From positions 177,170,526-177,234,525 of the forward strand of contig CM038039.1 in assembly GCA_021397845.1 (NCBI GenBank): DNA of 64,000 nucleotides. Reading direction: 5' to 3'. Made by a program: the position numbers and the translations under genes. The DNA comes from Areca catechu. Taxonomy: Eukaryota; Streptophyta; Magnoliopsida; Arecales; Arecaceae. The notes under the pieces were generated by a model. That model ran no database searches. It saw nothing but the letters and a program-made list of their open reading frames with translations, and was not told the DNA's origin. Of the stretch, positions 33,291-45,200 are shown piece by piece (positions within the stretch are counted from its first letter, which is position 1; the number at the start of each line of letters is the position of its first letter).

Positions 33291-33899
33291 GAATGCAATT
33301 TCAGCCCTGGACAAAATACAAATCCCAATTCCTGATGCTCTCAATCAAACCAAAATCTGAGTCAAAGCCTAGTAAAGGGTCAAGAAAAACTAAACTAGAC
33401 TGACGACGCATTCCTAAAGAATGGACTTTATTCCAAAGGAACCCTAGGTCTAAACCTAACAAACTATGGCTCTCTAGGTTTGACCTTGGGTCGGAGGATG
33501 GCATGCAGAGCATGAAAACTTATCATGGGTGCCTAGTAGGTGCCATAAGGTCTTCCATAAGTAGGTGGCAAACCTAATAGGTTCTGACACGTGGTTCACT
33601 ATAAAGACTTCGACAAAGTATACTTGGATGGTGTAAGAAGCATTGGAAGTCCTAGAGAAAGGGAGGAAATATGAGGTGGAGTCTCGAATTACTTGTTGAC
33701 TAAAGGTGGTGACCTGAAGGTTTGAATGGTGATCTATGAGTGTCAACTAATTATCCTTACGAAAGGAAAAGTTTGCTACTCCCAGGAATGGATCAAGAGA
33801 TGGTTCGGGAAGTAGCCTAGGACATGTGATTGCAACAGTTAAAGTTTGTTCTCTAAGCAAATAATGATCCATTTTCTCAAGAACTGGATTGAAGAATGA
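33291..33899 (-). pseudogene. Scrambled integrase-core fragment
   Basis: On the minus strand 33746-33474 includes TYLWKTLWHLLGTHDKFSCS and ends HPPTQGQT, the region between the second catalytic aspartate and the glutamate of integrase. The following 33480-33300 does not join it properly to the C-terminal part. Only fragments survive the internal deletion. Confidence 0.6.
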
Positions 33900-35114
33900 T
33901 TAATGGAAGGGTCTATGGATGATGACCTCAAGACTTGAAATTTGACATATGGGTGCGGAAAGGTATACTCTATAGAAGGGTAGGTCAGTCATGCGAAGGA
34001 AGGGGTCTGGGGTCATAAGGAGGACTTCTACAGGACTGGGTGAATCAATCCGCTCAAGACAAGGATGTTCAACTGAGATTACGGGAGAGACCTTAGTGGC
34101 TGGGCATGGGACAAGGTCCAATTGTAAGAGGCTTGATTCAGTCATCCTAAGGAGAGGATCTACCATAGGGTGGGCAAACTTAAACAATTCAGTGCCAAGA
34201 TCTTCAATTGGTACTTGGAGAATGACTGTCATTAGAGGGTACGAACTGATAGCTCGGGCTAACACTATGAGATCTTCCCAGGGGTATTTGACTAAAAGAA
34301 CCTGGTTCTCACAAATCTCTTGAATTTCTGAACTAGGTCCTACCACTTGGTTGCTCTCCAAGGTCTCCTTAGGTAAGGAACCAATAGTATCGATGTCACA
34401 TTCTTCAAGTTCTTCCCCCTCATATTCATCAACTAGACTCAAGCCAGCATCATATACTTCCTCGATGCCATCTTCAATGGGTTTCGGGTAAGTGATAATC
34501 GGGTCAACTGATTCTAGGCTTGTCATACCTAACCTTTCTTCCTCATTGGTAGGCTTGGGTTCTCCCTTATTAATGTCATCCTTAGGATTCTTACCACTTA
34601 GCTGTGCACAAGCCAGTCCTATGCATGGGCACTGACAAGATTTATGGCCTCTTTCTCCACAAAACAAACATTCTTGCGATATAGGAACCTGGGTCACACT
34701 TGGTTTCAAGCTAGTAGAGACCTTACTTGGGCATGGGTGTGGATCTAAATGGTTTGATCTAGAAGACTTGGATTGTTGAGTGACTGGTCTAGAATATTGT
34801 AAGGACCTCTCATAGACATGATCCACACAATAGATATCATGGTTAGGCTTCCTAAGGTTATGCTCGGGATCATGGTATAAGGTCCTCCTAGGCTCCTGGC
34901 ATGGGTGAGGTCGGGGCCTATTAAATTTTGGATCAGGGGTCCAATTTTGATGTCTATGTTTCTCAACTACTTGGACTCGATCCCTAAGCTGGGTAAAATT
35001 CTCATTCATATCCTGACTCAATTTGTTCATACTTTCAGTAAGAGCTCTAACCATGGCCTCTAAATCAGGTTGGGTTTGACCAGGTTGGTAGGGTACTCCA
35101 TTCCGGGTAGACAT
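33900..35114 (-). CDS. Gag-like ORF with zinc knuckle and orphan C-terminus
   Basis: 404 codons from an ATG at 35114, chosen because MSTRNGVPYQPGQTQ aligns with the start MTTRSGTPYHPSQ of the intact chromovirus. Residues 20-55 look coiled-coil. A proline/basic linker replaces the capsid domain, which is missing. CLFCGERGHKSCQC (C149, C152, H157, C162) is a CCHC knuckle. Residues 217-235 (IEEVYDAGLSLVDEYEGEE) match the acidic linker at residues 385-403 of the intact gag. Beyond about 245 the sequence matches no protease; it has repeated LLRMTESSLLQLDL / FLRMTDLPFYRVYL phrases. RNA binding is plausible; assembly alone is unlikely. Expression is unknown. Confidence 0.65.
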   Translation of the reverse strand: MSTRNGVPYQPGQTQPDLEAMVRALTESMNKLSQDMNENFTQLRDRVQVVEKHRHQNWTPDPKFNRPRPHPCQEPRRTLYHDPEHNLRKPNHDIYCVDHVYERSLQYSRPVTQQSKSSRSNHLDPHPCPSKVSTSLKPSVTQVPISQECLFCGERGHKSCQCPCIGLACAQLSGKNPKDDINKGEPKPTNEEERLGMTSLESVDPIITYPKPIEDGIEEVYDAGLSLVDEYEGEELEECDIDTIGSLPKETLESNQVVGPSSEIQEICENQVLLVKYPWEDLIVLARAISSYPLMTVILQVPIEDLGTELFKFAHPMVDPLLRMTESSLLQLDLVPCPATKVSPVISVEHPCLERIDSPSPVEVLLMTPDPFLRMTDLPFYRVYLSAPICQISSLEVIIHRPFH

Positions 35115-36007
35115 GATGATGCAAGCAAACACACCAAATGAGACTCGACTGAAATGACTACGGGCTAACTAGACCTAGAGCCCAAACTAGATGCCCAATC
35201 AGATTGGCAAGCTAGCCTGTAGTAACTCGGGACTCAGCCAGGCAGGTGTTAGGAGAGTGTTAGGTCCCTAATTGCCAATCCTAGACACCAATCAGTGATT
35301 AGCCAGGTAGGCGGACCAGCACACAAGCCCTTCGAGATAGAATCCCTGAACTACCATTCTAGACACTGAGTACAAAGCACACACAGAGTAACTAGACAAA
35401 CTGACTCAACACTAGCCTAGACCCGACTTGTTGGTGTCCCTAGCCCACTAGGACAAATTAAGTCTAATTAGTTTTCAAATTAGGCTTAGGATCGAATGAG
35501 TGGGTGGTGGTTTTTGGCTAAGGAGAGGTTATCAACTCCTCCCCTTATCATAGATGCTCAATTGCCCTTAAGATGAATTAGGAGATGATCACTCAAAAAA
35601 AAAAAATTATAATGCAGAAACACAGAAATAGAGTTACTATAATTTAACTCTCAAAAATTTTACGGAAACCAATAAATCACAGTAAAATTATGTAAAATAT
35701 ATTCAATTATATTGGTTCCAGCAAAATAAAAATCATGCAATTTGGAGTTAACTAAAATGAGAAAAAATTCCTGCAACAGGGTAGTTATAGACTGAAAACA
35801 GAATGCTTCCCCCGTTTACAATTCCTGCTACGAAGTTGTAACCCAGCGGATCCCCTACACGCCCTAGGAACACCCCATGGAATGGGAAGAGGAGGCTTGC
35901 ACCTCGCTTCGTTCCTAGGACCGGATGTCCTGGGGAGTCTACTCCGAGCAGACAAAGTAAAAAAGAGACACTCAAAACATGCAAGCAAGTCAGAAACCCT
36001 AGACAGG
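35115..36007 (-). other. Untranslated leader of the non-autonomous chromovirus
   Basis: About 890 bases between PBS and gag-like ORF. Minus-strand ORFs of 88-113 codons here lack a domain. The plus-strand segment at 35160-35460 resembles the 41640-42260 leader of the intact element in inverse sense (shared phrases on tract loss and CCTAGCCCACTAGG-like sequence), supporting common descent. Confidence 0.6.
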
Positions 36008-36050
36008 GCTCTGATACCAAAAATGATGCAAAACGAATGCTCTGATACCA
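36008..36050 (-). other. Duplicated primer-binding sites
   Basis: GCTCTGATACCA (minus TGGTATCAGAGC) occurs at 36039-36050, 5 bases inside the LTR, and again at 36008-36019. Both are perfect initiator tRNA-Met type sites. Between them TGATGCAAAACGA (36024-36036) is identical to the U5 end of the other LTR at 30836-30848. Confidence 0.85.
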
Positions 36051-36055
36051 AAAAT

Positions 36056-37774
36056 TGATGTAGAATGAAAATGTGGAATGCGGAAGCAAATTAAGACTAA
36101 TTCTTTTTTTTTATATATATATATTTTTTAAGAAGTCGGCTTTGACTCAAAGGAAAGATAAACTAATGTTGAAAGAAACTAAGAAATGACAGAAAGCACA
36201 ATTAAAAGGAGTGGATTATCAGAGTAACTCAGAAGTAGGATCGCTGGGGATTGAGAAACCCCCAGACCTAGGGTTTACTCCTCTTTCAAGAAACAGACGA
36301 AGAGAGAAGAGAAGGTTTTATACCTGACTGTGATATCTCTCATTGCTTCAATTGAAGGACACTCTCGAGCAGATTGTAAGATCCTTGGAGACGGGGTATC
36401 TTCGCAATTGATCCTCGGATTGTAGTCCTATGGCAAGGTTGGCCTTCTTCTCGAACTCAGGATCTGGAAGAAGAAGAACAAAAAAAAGAACCAGAAACTC
36501 AAAGAAAGACACTGACCTGAGTACTTAATGAAGATTGTTGGATGTAGAAGTTCTGGAGATCTTGATACTGATCTGACTCTCCTTTGAACTGGCTCTGTAG
36601 TTGAAACAGTTGATCTGAACCTGGATGCTGTTGACCGGCTTCGATGTGGAAGAGAGGGGCCGTGGGATGAAGATGGAAAATTAGGGTTTGGTGGTGGTGG
36701 AGTAGAGATGGGTGGACTAAGATAGGGTTTTGGGGTTGGAGATCTCACACCTCCTCAAGGTTCCTAGGGAGCCCGGATTTACTCCCTCACGGAGCTCAAC
36801 ACCTGAATACAAGTGCGGAAGAGATAAACACAAAGTTGCTCACACAGAAATTGATTTCATTTGTTATTTATTCAAGAGTTACATAGAGTTGAATATATAG
36901 ACATAACAAAGAAATAAAATTTCATACACTTCCCATGTGGGACTAATAGGACTAACCCACACTTTAGGCATCAAATTCTCTTCCGAAGATTCCTTCCATG
37001 AGTGGGCAGCCCAAAAACTCCAAGAAAACTTGAAAATCAGCTCCAAATGGTAGGTTATGGGGGTGTCTCCTAGTATCTCTCCATGAATCAAGGATTTTCC
37101 CTTCATGGTTTGGCTCTTTTGGACACCTCCTAGTCTTGCTCCACAAGTTTAGGCTTCTTCCTTTCATGGCTTTGGCACTTTAGGAATCTTTTGGGTGCCT
37201 CCTTGATTTTCTCCCCAAGACATGCTCTCTTCCCTTTTATAACTTGGATTTTTTTGGAACATTGTGGGGCACCTCCTTGATCCTCTCTTCAAGAAAAATT
37301 CTTGCCATCCTGGCTTGGGTTTATCTGGAAAGAAGTTGGCTCCTCCTTGGATTGAGGTATCTTGATGGATTTCTCCCCCAAGTGGCGCATGAAATAAGGG
37401 ACCTGCTTTCTTGTGGTGTGGGGACCATGGCACACTGGATGGAGATGTGGCGCCTCCTAGACTCTGGCGTGTGGCTGGGAGTGTGGCGCCCACATGCTTG
37501 GGCCTGGGAGAAAAAATTGGGCACTCTGGACCTTGACTTGATTTAAAAAAAATGGCACCAACCTGGAGAAGACCTAGACCACTACTAGGACTTGTACTGA
37601 GTCAACATGACTCAATAAAATTTAAATTATAGGGAAATACAGACTCAAGACTAAAATTGAGTTGACCAAGTCAACCCTAATTACAAAACCAGAAAACCCT
37701 AATTCTTCGGGCAAGGTCAATCAGACATCCAGATGGAGCCCTGAAGTCTTCTTCTGAGTCTGGTGCCCATACCA
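36056..37774 (-). repeat. 5' LTR of the non-autonomous chromovirus
   Basis: 1719 bases, minus strand from TGGTATGGGCACC (37774) to TCTACATCA (36056). It is nearly identical to the LTR at 30836 except at the final 80 bases. Confidence 0.9.
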
Positions 37775-38005
37775 GAATTTGAAATGAGGGATCCGACCTT
37801 GGCAAAATACTTAAACAAGGTACAAAACCTTTTCTCCCTGCTCAGATTTTTTGAAATCCTCCACATACCTTGTTTGAAAAACTCTCGAGCGGACGCTCTA
37901 TCAAGGTTAGCTACGGCTGCCATCAGCACTTTCGATCGAACTTTTGTGGAGCATCTGCAGCACCCAAGTATTACGGAAGAGCCAACCAAGGTCCACCAGG
38001 TGTAA
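37775..38005 (+). pseudogene. Tat-2 second RNase H, right half
   Basis: Resumes with EFEMRDPTLAKYLNKVQNL in frame with the left half at 30835, sharing the GAATT target. HIPCLKNSRADALSRLATA is the conserved end of the Tat RNase H domain. A TAA at 38003-38005 follows PTKVHQV. Confidence 0.85.
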
Positions 38006-39246
38006 CAAAAAACATCTTAGATGGATCCGATCCTTGCTTTCCTGACTAAAGGAACTCTTTTGGAAGATCCGATAGAGGCCATGCGAGTGTACTCGACGGC
38101 CTCTAAGTACATCGTCCTTGATGTTGACCTGTATAAGCGGTCATTCTCACAACCACTACTGAATGCTTGGGGCCGACAGACACTGACTATGCACTCTGAG
38201 TAGTCCATGAAGGCATCTGTGGTGACCACCTCGAAGGAATATCCTTAGCTTACAAGATCATCCGATAGGGGTACTACTGGTCTACCATTCAGAAAGACGC
38301 GTTGGACTTCGTCCGAAGGTACGATGCATGTCAAAGGTACTCCATTATTCAAATGATGCCTGCTAGTGAGCTGACTCTGATCACTGCCCCAAGGCAGTTC
38401 GCACAGTGGGGGATGGATATCTTGGGACCCTTTCCCCCGGTGTTCGGGTACCAGAAATTTTTTCTTGTGGCCATCTACTACTTCAACAAATGGGTGGAGG
38501 CTGAACCACTAGAATAGATAGCAGAGGTCAAGGTCGAGAACTTCATCCAGAATAACATCATCTTTCGGTTCGACATTCCTCGGATGATTATTACTGATAA
38601 TGGAAGACAGTTTGACAACTCTAAGTTTCAATATTTTTGTCAGCAATATCATATCTCTCATCGACCCACGTCAGTCGGCCACCCTCATTGCAATGGAGAG
38701 GCTGAAGTCACTAATCGGACAATCTTGCATGGGCTGAAGACCTGACTGAATGAGGCTAAGGGGCTTTGGGCAGAGGAACTCCACTCAGTATTATGGGCAA
38801 ATCGGACAATCGCCAGAATGTCAACCAGCAAAACCCCATTCAACCTCACTTATGGAAGTGAAGCCGTCATCCCTGTTGAGACCTCTCTTCAATCTCTGCA
38901 GATTGACCACAATGCCAAATCGGCCAACTCCGAATAGCGAAGGGTTGACCTGGACTTGCTTGAAGAAACTAGACTTCGGATAAGCATGAAGATGGCATTC
39001 CACCACCAGAAGATGGAGAAATATTACAACTTGCAAGTCAAGGTGCGAGCTTTTTGAGTTGGAGACATGGTCTTGTGGAGGACAGAAATTTTGAGGCCAA
39101 CCGAGCAAAGCAAGCTTTCTCGAAATTGGGAAGGACCTTATCGAGTCGTTGAAGTGGTTCGAGCCGGCACCTACCGACTTGAATATTTGGAAGGATGATG
39201 GATGGCATGTCCGTGGAATGAAGACAACCTCTACAAGTATTATTAA
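38006..39246 (+). pseudogene. Tat-2 integrase remnant
   Basis: The zinc-finger region HEGICGDHLEGISLAYKIIR (about 38208), a stop, then YYWSTIQKDALDFVRRYDACQ. The core has QWGMDILGPFPPV (first D near 38415), IITDNGRQFDNSKF (second D near 38597) and NGEAEVTNRTILHGLK (glutamate near 38699), spacing typical of D-D-35-E. FNLTYGSEAVIPVE and NWEGPYRVVEVVRAGTYRL (39126 on) complete the C-terminus. Stops lie at 38202, about 38268, 38515, 38744 and later. It ends near 39246 before the tandem arrays. Confidence 0.85.
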
Positions 39247-39269
39247 TAAAGTCCAAAATTCTTCTACGA

Positions 39270-39686
39270 AGCACTTCTGAAAGTCCGATTCTGGTCGGTT
39301 GAGACTCTAGGGCAGCCCACTTCCAAAAGTCCGACTTTGGTCGGCAGAGGCTCTAGGGCAGCCCACTTCTGAAAGTCCGACTCTGGTCGGTAGAGGCTCT
39401 AGTGCAGCCCACTTCTGAAAGTTCGACTCCAATCAGTAGAGGCTCTAGGGCATCCCACTTCCGAAAGTCCGACTCCGGTCGGCAGAGGCTCTAGGCCAGC
39501 CCACTTCCAAAAGTCCGACTTTGGTCGGCAGAGGCTTTAGGGCAGCCCACTTCAGAAAGTCTGACTCCAGTCAACAAAGGCTCTAGGGAAGCCCACTTCA
39601 AAATGTCTGACTCCGGTTGGTAGAGGCTCTAGGGCAGCCCACTTTTGAAGGTACAACACCGGTCGACAGAGGTTCTAGGGCAGCCA
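39270..39686 (+). repeat. 46-base tandem array, left part, Tat-2 3' region
   Basis: About nine imperfect 46-base units of the pattern AAAGTCCGACTCCGGTCGG, CAGAGGCTCTAGGGCAGCCC, ACTTCCG. The array is split by the chromovirus at 39687 and continues at 48231. Confidence 0.9.
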
Positions 39687-40932
39687 TGGTGCGGGCACCA
39701 GAATCAGAAAGAGACTCCAACCAATTCAAGCCCATTCCGAATCTTTATGGTTGGACTAGAGAGTCTGGTAACCTTTCTTTATTTTGAGTCCAAAATAATC
39801 ATGTAAGTCGAGTCCATGTTGGGTCCTGTAATCTTTCTTTTGAGTCCAAAATAATCATGTAAGTCGAGTCCATGTCGGGTCTAGTCTTAGTCCAATCCAA
39901 ATGGATCAACTAGCATCAAGCCTAAAGAAGACTCACAATGTATACCCCAAATCAAGACCAAAGACAACTCAATTGGGGACCACATGCCACATCACTTGCG
40001 CCACCTCAACTTGGGACCACATGCCATGTCAAGAAGGGACCACATGCCACCTCACATGCCACCTCACCACAAGAGGGCGCCATCCCAAGTTCAAATTCAA
40101 GGAAGTTGGCCAAGGAGGATTTCAAGCAAGAAAATCAGCCCTCTCCCCTTATATTACTCCACTTATTTGGGGATTTGAAATTTCAAAATTTGTGAGGCTT
40201 TATTTAAAGTCTTGGACGCCCCTTGTAAAGAGGAATTGATGAGTGAATACAAATTTCCAGCAATTTTCTATGTGTTCCTATGTGCCTATGTGGATCTTTG
40301 TGCCTAAGTGAACCTCTCCATCATTTCTTCTCCCTAATCCTTCTCTTTTACTCTTCATCTTCCAAGCAATCCTCTTCCTTCAAAGCGAATTAAGGACATC
40401 CTCACAAGAAGAAGATCAACACTAACACAAGCTTCCACCATGGCGCCAAGGATCATTTCCAACAAACTCTCCTTTTGAGTTCCATCAATCTTCTCACTTC
40501 TAATTAAGTATCTAATCATCTTGGTTTCTTTGTTGCAGGGTTCTCTAGGCTCCAGATCCAAGAGGAAGGATTACTTGCTACAAACCAGAAAGTTAGAAGG
40601 CCCATCTTATGTGGTATGATCTTTCATTTGAGAACCTTAAGAGTGAATCCCTTGTGCTTGAGATTTCAATGCTTGAACTCCTAGTATTTTAAGATCGGGA
40701 TCATTAAATAGGGCTAGCTTGACTTGTGTGCAAATTCTAATCTTGTCCTATTTCTTTAAGATTTTGATAGTCCTCCTAGCTGGGTTTAAGTATAAGCATT
40801 TAGGGTTTCTTATTTAGATCTCCTTGATCTTATATGTTGAATCACTCATATGCAAGTAGGAATTGCTAGTTAAATTTTGGTTAATCTCCTTTAGAGTTAC
40901 ATGTTTGCATCCTCATCATGCATATCACACCA
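39687..40932 (+). repeat. 5' LTR of the intact chromovirus
   Basis: 1246 bases. TATTTAAA is at 40201-40208. A direct repeat (TTTTGAGTCCAAAATAATCATGTAAGTCGAG, quoted as two overlapping 16-base halves: TTTTGAGTCCAAAATA and ATCATGTAAGTCGAG) occurs twice in U3 at 39781-39809 and 39838-39868. GGACCACATGCCA units follow at 39977-40060. Confidence 0.95.
40201..40208 (+). promoter_or_regulatory. TATA box of the intact chromovirus LTR
   Basis: TATTTAAA in a GGCTTTATTTAAAGTC context, about 420 bases after the last U3 repeat begins and upstream of a CT-rich leader. The same site is unchanged in the 3' LTR (47499-47506). Confidence 0.6.
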
Positions 40933-40936
40933 ATCT

Positions 40937-40948
40937 TGGTATCAGAGC
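40937..40948 (+). other. Primer-binding site of the intact chromovirus
   Basis: TGGTATCAGAGC, four bases after the LTR; perfect initiator tRNA-Met type site. Confidence 0.92.
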
Positions 40949-42266
40949 ATGGTAGAATAAGTTCCTGATTGCATAGCATTAAGTCCTTGAAGTACTTGGA
41001 TCGGGGGCGTTACCAGGCCGTCCGGTCTTAGGAGAAAGTAGGGTTTAAACACCCTCTCTACCCATTCCACGGGATCTCCTAAGGTGTGTCGGGGTGCCAT
41101 TGTGATTGACCCGTGAAAAAGAAAGCCAAAGGACTTCTTAGATTTCATTTGTGAATTTTGCATTGGGCACGTTCTGTTTTTTTCTGCTTGCTGCATTTTC
41201 TGTAGGCTGACTGTAATCCACCTGCAACTCCAAAGGCAAGTATCACATTCCTCATTAGAATATTTTTCTCCTGTTCCATTTTAAGTTGTTTATCACCGTT
41301 TTAAATTTCAATCTAAGAAGAAAATTACAAAAAAAATGAAAATTCCTGCAGTCCATCAGTGTTATTAAGGTTTCTGTTCTGTTCTGTTCATTTTCATTAT
41401 CTTCATTTCAGAATCTGCCTAGAATAGTACAGATTTTATTTTGAAATTTAGTTTCATCTGGTATGTCATCTATAAGTTAGGAGTTTTCTGTGATTTTTTT
41501 AGATTTTTTTGATATTTTTTTCTACACTTATCAATACCACTTTTAAACTGCAACACACTACTTCTGCACCTGAAATTTGAAATTTGCATGCATCTCATGA
41601 CAAATCAAATTAAGGGCATGAAATTGACATAGGGTCAGGATCTCATCACATGTCCCTAGCCCAAAAATCACCAAATTGCATATCGATCCAATCCCTAACT
41701 AAAATTGATTAGACATTAATTGCCCTAGTGGGTTAGGAACATCAATTTGGTCGAGCCCGGGTTATTGTCAACTCATTGTGTCAACTAGTCTTGTGTGTGC
41801 CCTATTACTTGGTGTCTAGAATTGGGACTAAGGGCTTGGGTGCTGATCCGTCTATCGGGCCAATTCCACCGGGCCTAGGTAGGCCAGAGACAGGATCTCA
41901 CACTTCCCTTGTTCTAAAACCTGGCCAAGTATAGAGTTACTACAATCTAGCTTGCCACCTTGATTAGGCAACTAGCTTGGAACTCTAGGTCCAATTCAAT
42001 TCAATTGGGAAAGCTTGTGCAACCCATTTCTTCATCTATTATTGGAAGCTGGTGTCAAGGATAAAGGTTAAGTGGCTCAAGCCTAAGCGGTTCTTGTGGT
42101 TTTTAATTAGGACCCAGTGAAAGCTGGGGGAACCTCCCACAGACCCACCTCCTGACTGGCCAGTGGAAGAGAGTAGCTGTTGATTTGATTGTTTCTAGTC
42201 AACTCAGTTTATTTGGACTAACCGGTTTAGAAAACTCGTAGTTCGGGTCTGAGTCTAATTGTTTGC
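40949..42266 (+). other. Leader between PBS and gag-pol
   Basis: 1.3 kb without an ORF above 84 codons. It is AT-rich at first; the last 600 bases hold phrases that recur inverted in the leader of the non-autonomous copy at 35160-35460. It may contain packaging signals. Confidence 0.6.
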
Positions 42267-45200
42267 ATGACAACTAGGTCAGGCACACCTTACCACCCTT
42301 CACAAGCCCAACCTAGTTCATCCATGGATACTAGTATGGAAAGCCTTATGAGATCTATGATCGAGAAGATGGACCGTTTGGATGCTAAATTTGGTCAGTT
42401 CGAGGAAAGGGTAGGAGCCCTAGAAGAAGCTAGGTTGACCCCAACTGAACCACCTTCACCCAGATTACCTTCAGTTCATCCTAGAGCCCAACGACAGGAA
42501 CACACACCTGATCCAATTCAAAGAAGACCGCATCAGGATTATGTTGATCATACTCCAGAGCCACCTCCTAGAAGGCCTCACTATGATACTTTTGATCAGG
42601 ATGATCGGGCCCTAAGGAACATCCGTCTAGATGCACCAACCTTTGAGGGAAGCTTAGATCCTAAGGTGTACATAGACTGGGAGGCTGACATGGACCAGTA
42701 TTTTGACTGGTATGATATGTCTGAAGAGAGAAGATTTAAGTTTGCCAGAATCAGACTAGTTCGTCAGGCTCGGTTATATTGGGGAAACGTGGAACGCATA
42801 TCAAGGCAAAGGGGAGATTTACCTATAGCAACATGGAGAGATATGAAGAGGAAACTTAGAGAGAAATATCTGCCTATGTCTTATCAGCAAAGGTTATTAG
42901 ATCAGTGGCAACGATTGACACAGGGTAACAAGACTGTTTCTGAATACGTTGCTAAATTTGATGAGTTTGTGATGCGATGCAACGTAGTCGAGTCTGAAGC
43001 AGCCACTTTATCAAGGTTTAGATCAGGGTTGAATGATGATATAAAAGGGGAACTATTTTTAAGGGAAGTCCATGATTTAGATCAGGCATACCAAGTTGCC
43101 ACGGACTATGAGAGGTTTCAAAGGAGAGCTACATTTAGACGACCTGAACCTATTAGGTTTAACCCTCCTATTAGCAGGCCTAGTTCAGTCTCTGGTACAA
43201 CCAATAGATCAAGATCCAGCTCGAATCCAACCCCTAGGCACAACCCTGCCATTCCCCCAATTCCTAGAGAAGACAAAGGAAAGAGCCCTGAAGTTCGAGG
43301 TGAGAGGGAGCGAGTCTGCTATAAGTGTCGTAAACCAGGTCATTTCGTGAGCCAATGTCCCTCTAGAGCTTTACATATAGGGGAGGCAGAAGAAGGTGAA
43401 TCAGAACCCCTGGAGAATGATGAAGAGGAGGTTTATGAAGCAGGGGATTGCTTGGCTGATGAGTATGAAGGAGATGAAGAGAACATAGACTCATCAGATT
43501 TGCTAGGAGTTGTGAGACGTATCATGACACAGACCAAGGAGCAAGAAGACTGGCGTAGAACTAGCATCCTACACACATTTGTTAGGATAGGAGAAAAGGT
43601 CTGTAAGATCGTCATCGATAGTGGAAGCTGTGTCAACGCCATTTGCACTAACGCAGCCAAAAGTCTAGGATTACCCATTGTACCACATCCCAATCCATAT
43701 AAGGTGTCCTGGATCGATTCCACTTCTATACCAATCAAGTCAAGATGTCAGGTTCAAGTCCAGCTTCAATCCTATCAGGGAAAAATCTGGTGTGATGTGC
43801 TTCCTATGGGGGTAAGTAGCATCATCTTAGGCAGGCCATGGCTGTTTGATCATGATGTGACCATCTTTGGTCGATCAAACTCCTGTGCTTTTAATTTCAA
43901 TGGCAAGAAAATTATCATTCATCCAACCCAGCCTAAGGATAATGTCAAGAGAGGAGCTAGCAGCTTGAAAGATAAGAAGACTGGATTAAATTTAATAGGT
44001 GCAAAAGAATTAGAGCAAGATATCATGGAGGGAGCACCTATTTGGGTAGTAGCTGCTAAGGAAATTAAGGACCACAGACCTGTAGAACACCCTCTAGAGG
44101 TGGTCCAATTATTGAAAGAATTTGAGGATGTGTTTCTAGAAGATCTCCCCGATAACCTCCCACCTTTAAGAGACATACAACATGCAATAGATTTAATCCC
44201 TGGAGCGACTTTACCTAATTTGTCTCATTATAGGATGAACCCAACTGAACACCAGGAACTACAAAGGCAAGTGGGTGAACTTCTTAGGAAGGGGTTTATT
44301 AAGGAAAGCTTAAGTCCATGTGCAGTCCCTGCTCTGCTGACCCCTAAGAAAGATGGCACCTGGAGGATGTGTATAGATAGCCGTGCTATTAATAAGATCA
44401 CTGTAAAGTATAGATTCCCAATCCCAAGACTAGACGACATGTTAGATATGATAGCTGGATCGACAATTTTTTCCAAGATAGACCTAAAAAGTGGCTATCA
44501 CCAGGTTAGGGTTAGGCCTGGAGACGAATGGAAGACCGCTTTTAAGACTAAAGATGGATTATATGAGTGGTTAGTCATGCCGTTCGGTCTGTCCAATGCA
44601 CCCAGCACTTTTATGAGAATAATGAATCAGGTGTTAAAGGTTTTTATCGGAAGATTTGTAGTGGTCTATTTTGATGATATACTTATATATAGCAAAACAA
44701 AGGCAGACCACTTAACCCACTTGAAGCAAGTTTGTCAAGTCCTGAGAAAAGATAGTCTCTATGCCAATATCAAGAAGTGTGATTTCCTGACAAATAGAGT
44801 TATCTTTCTAGGATTCGTAGTCACATCTGAAGGGGTGTCCGCTGATCCTGAGAAAATTAAATCCATAGTAGAGTGGCCTACACCAAAGACTATCCACGAC
44901 GTCCGTAGTTTCCATGGGTTATCCACCTTCTACAGAAGGTTTATCAAAGGATTCAGTACGATAGTGGCACCAATCACTGATTGTATTAGGAAGGGAAATT
45001 TTGAGTGGACTAAAGCAGCAGGTAAGGCCTTCCTAACAATTAAGGAGAAAATGACACAAGCACCTGTCTTAAGGTTACCTGATTTTACCAAGGTGTTTGA
45101 GGTTGCTTGTGATGCTTCTGGGGTCGGAATTGGAGGTGTCTTGAGTCAAGAGAATCACCCAGTAGCATACTTCAGTGAAAAGTTAAATGAGGCGAGACTA

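Larger units (their letters stand above)
30836..37774 (-). mobile_element. Non-autonomous chromovirus derivative
   Basis: 6939 bases, minus strand, with perfect GAATT at 30831-30835 and 37775-37779. LTRs are each 1719 bases. The internal 3.5 kb keeps a PBS, a gag-like ORF, an integrase C-terminal/chromodomain remnant and a PPT. Retrotransposon-gag capsid, protease, RT and RNase H are missing. The LTR start (TGGTGCGGGCACCAGA), PPT and gag start match the intact chromovirus at 39687, so it is a deleted relative probably mobilised in trans. LTRs differ by about 3% by eye, apart from their U5 ends. Confidence 0.9.

Noticed and set aside
39270..39686. CRISPR-like array
   Set aside because: Units are direct tandem repeats without unique spacers and lie in a plant retrotransposon 3' region.
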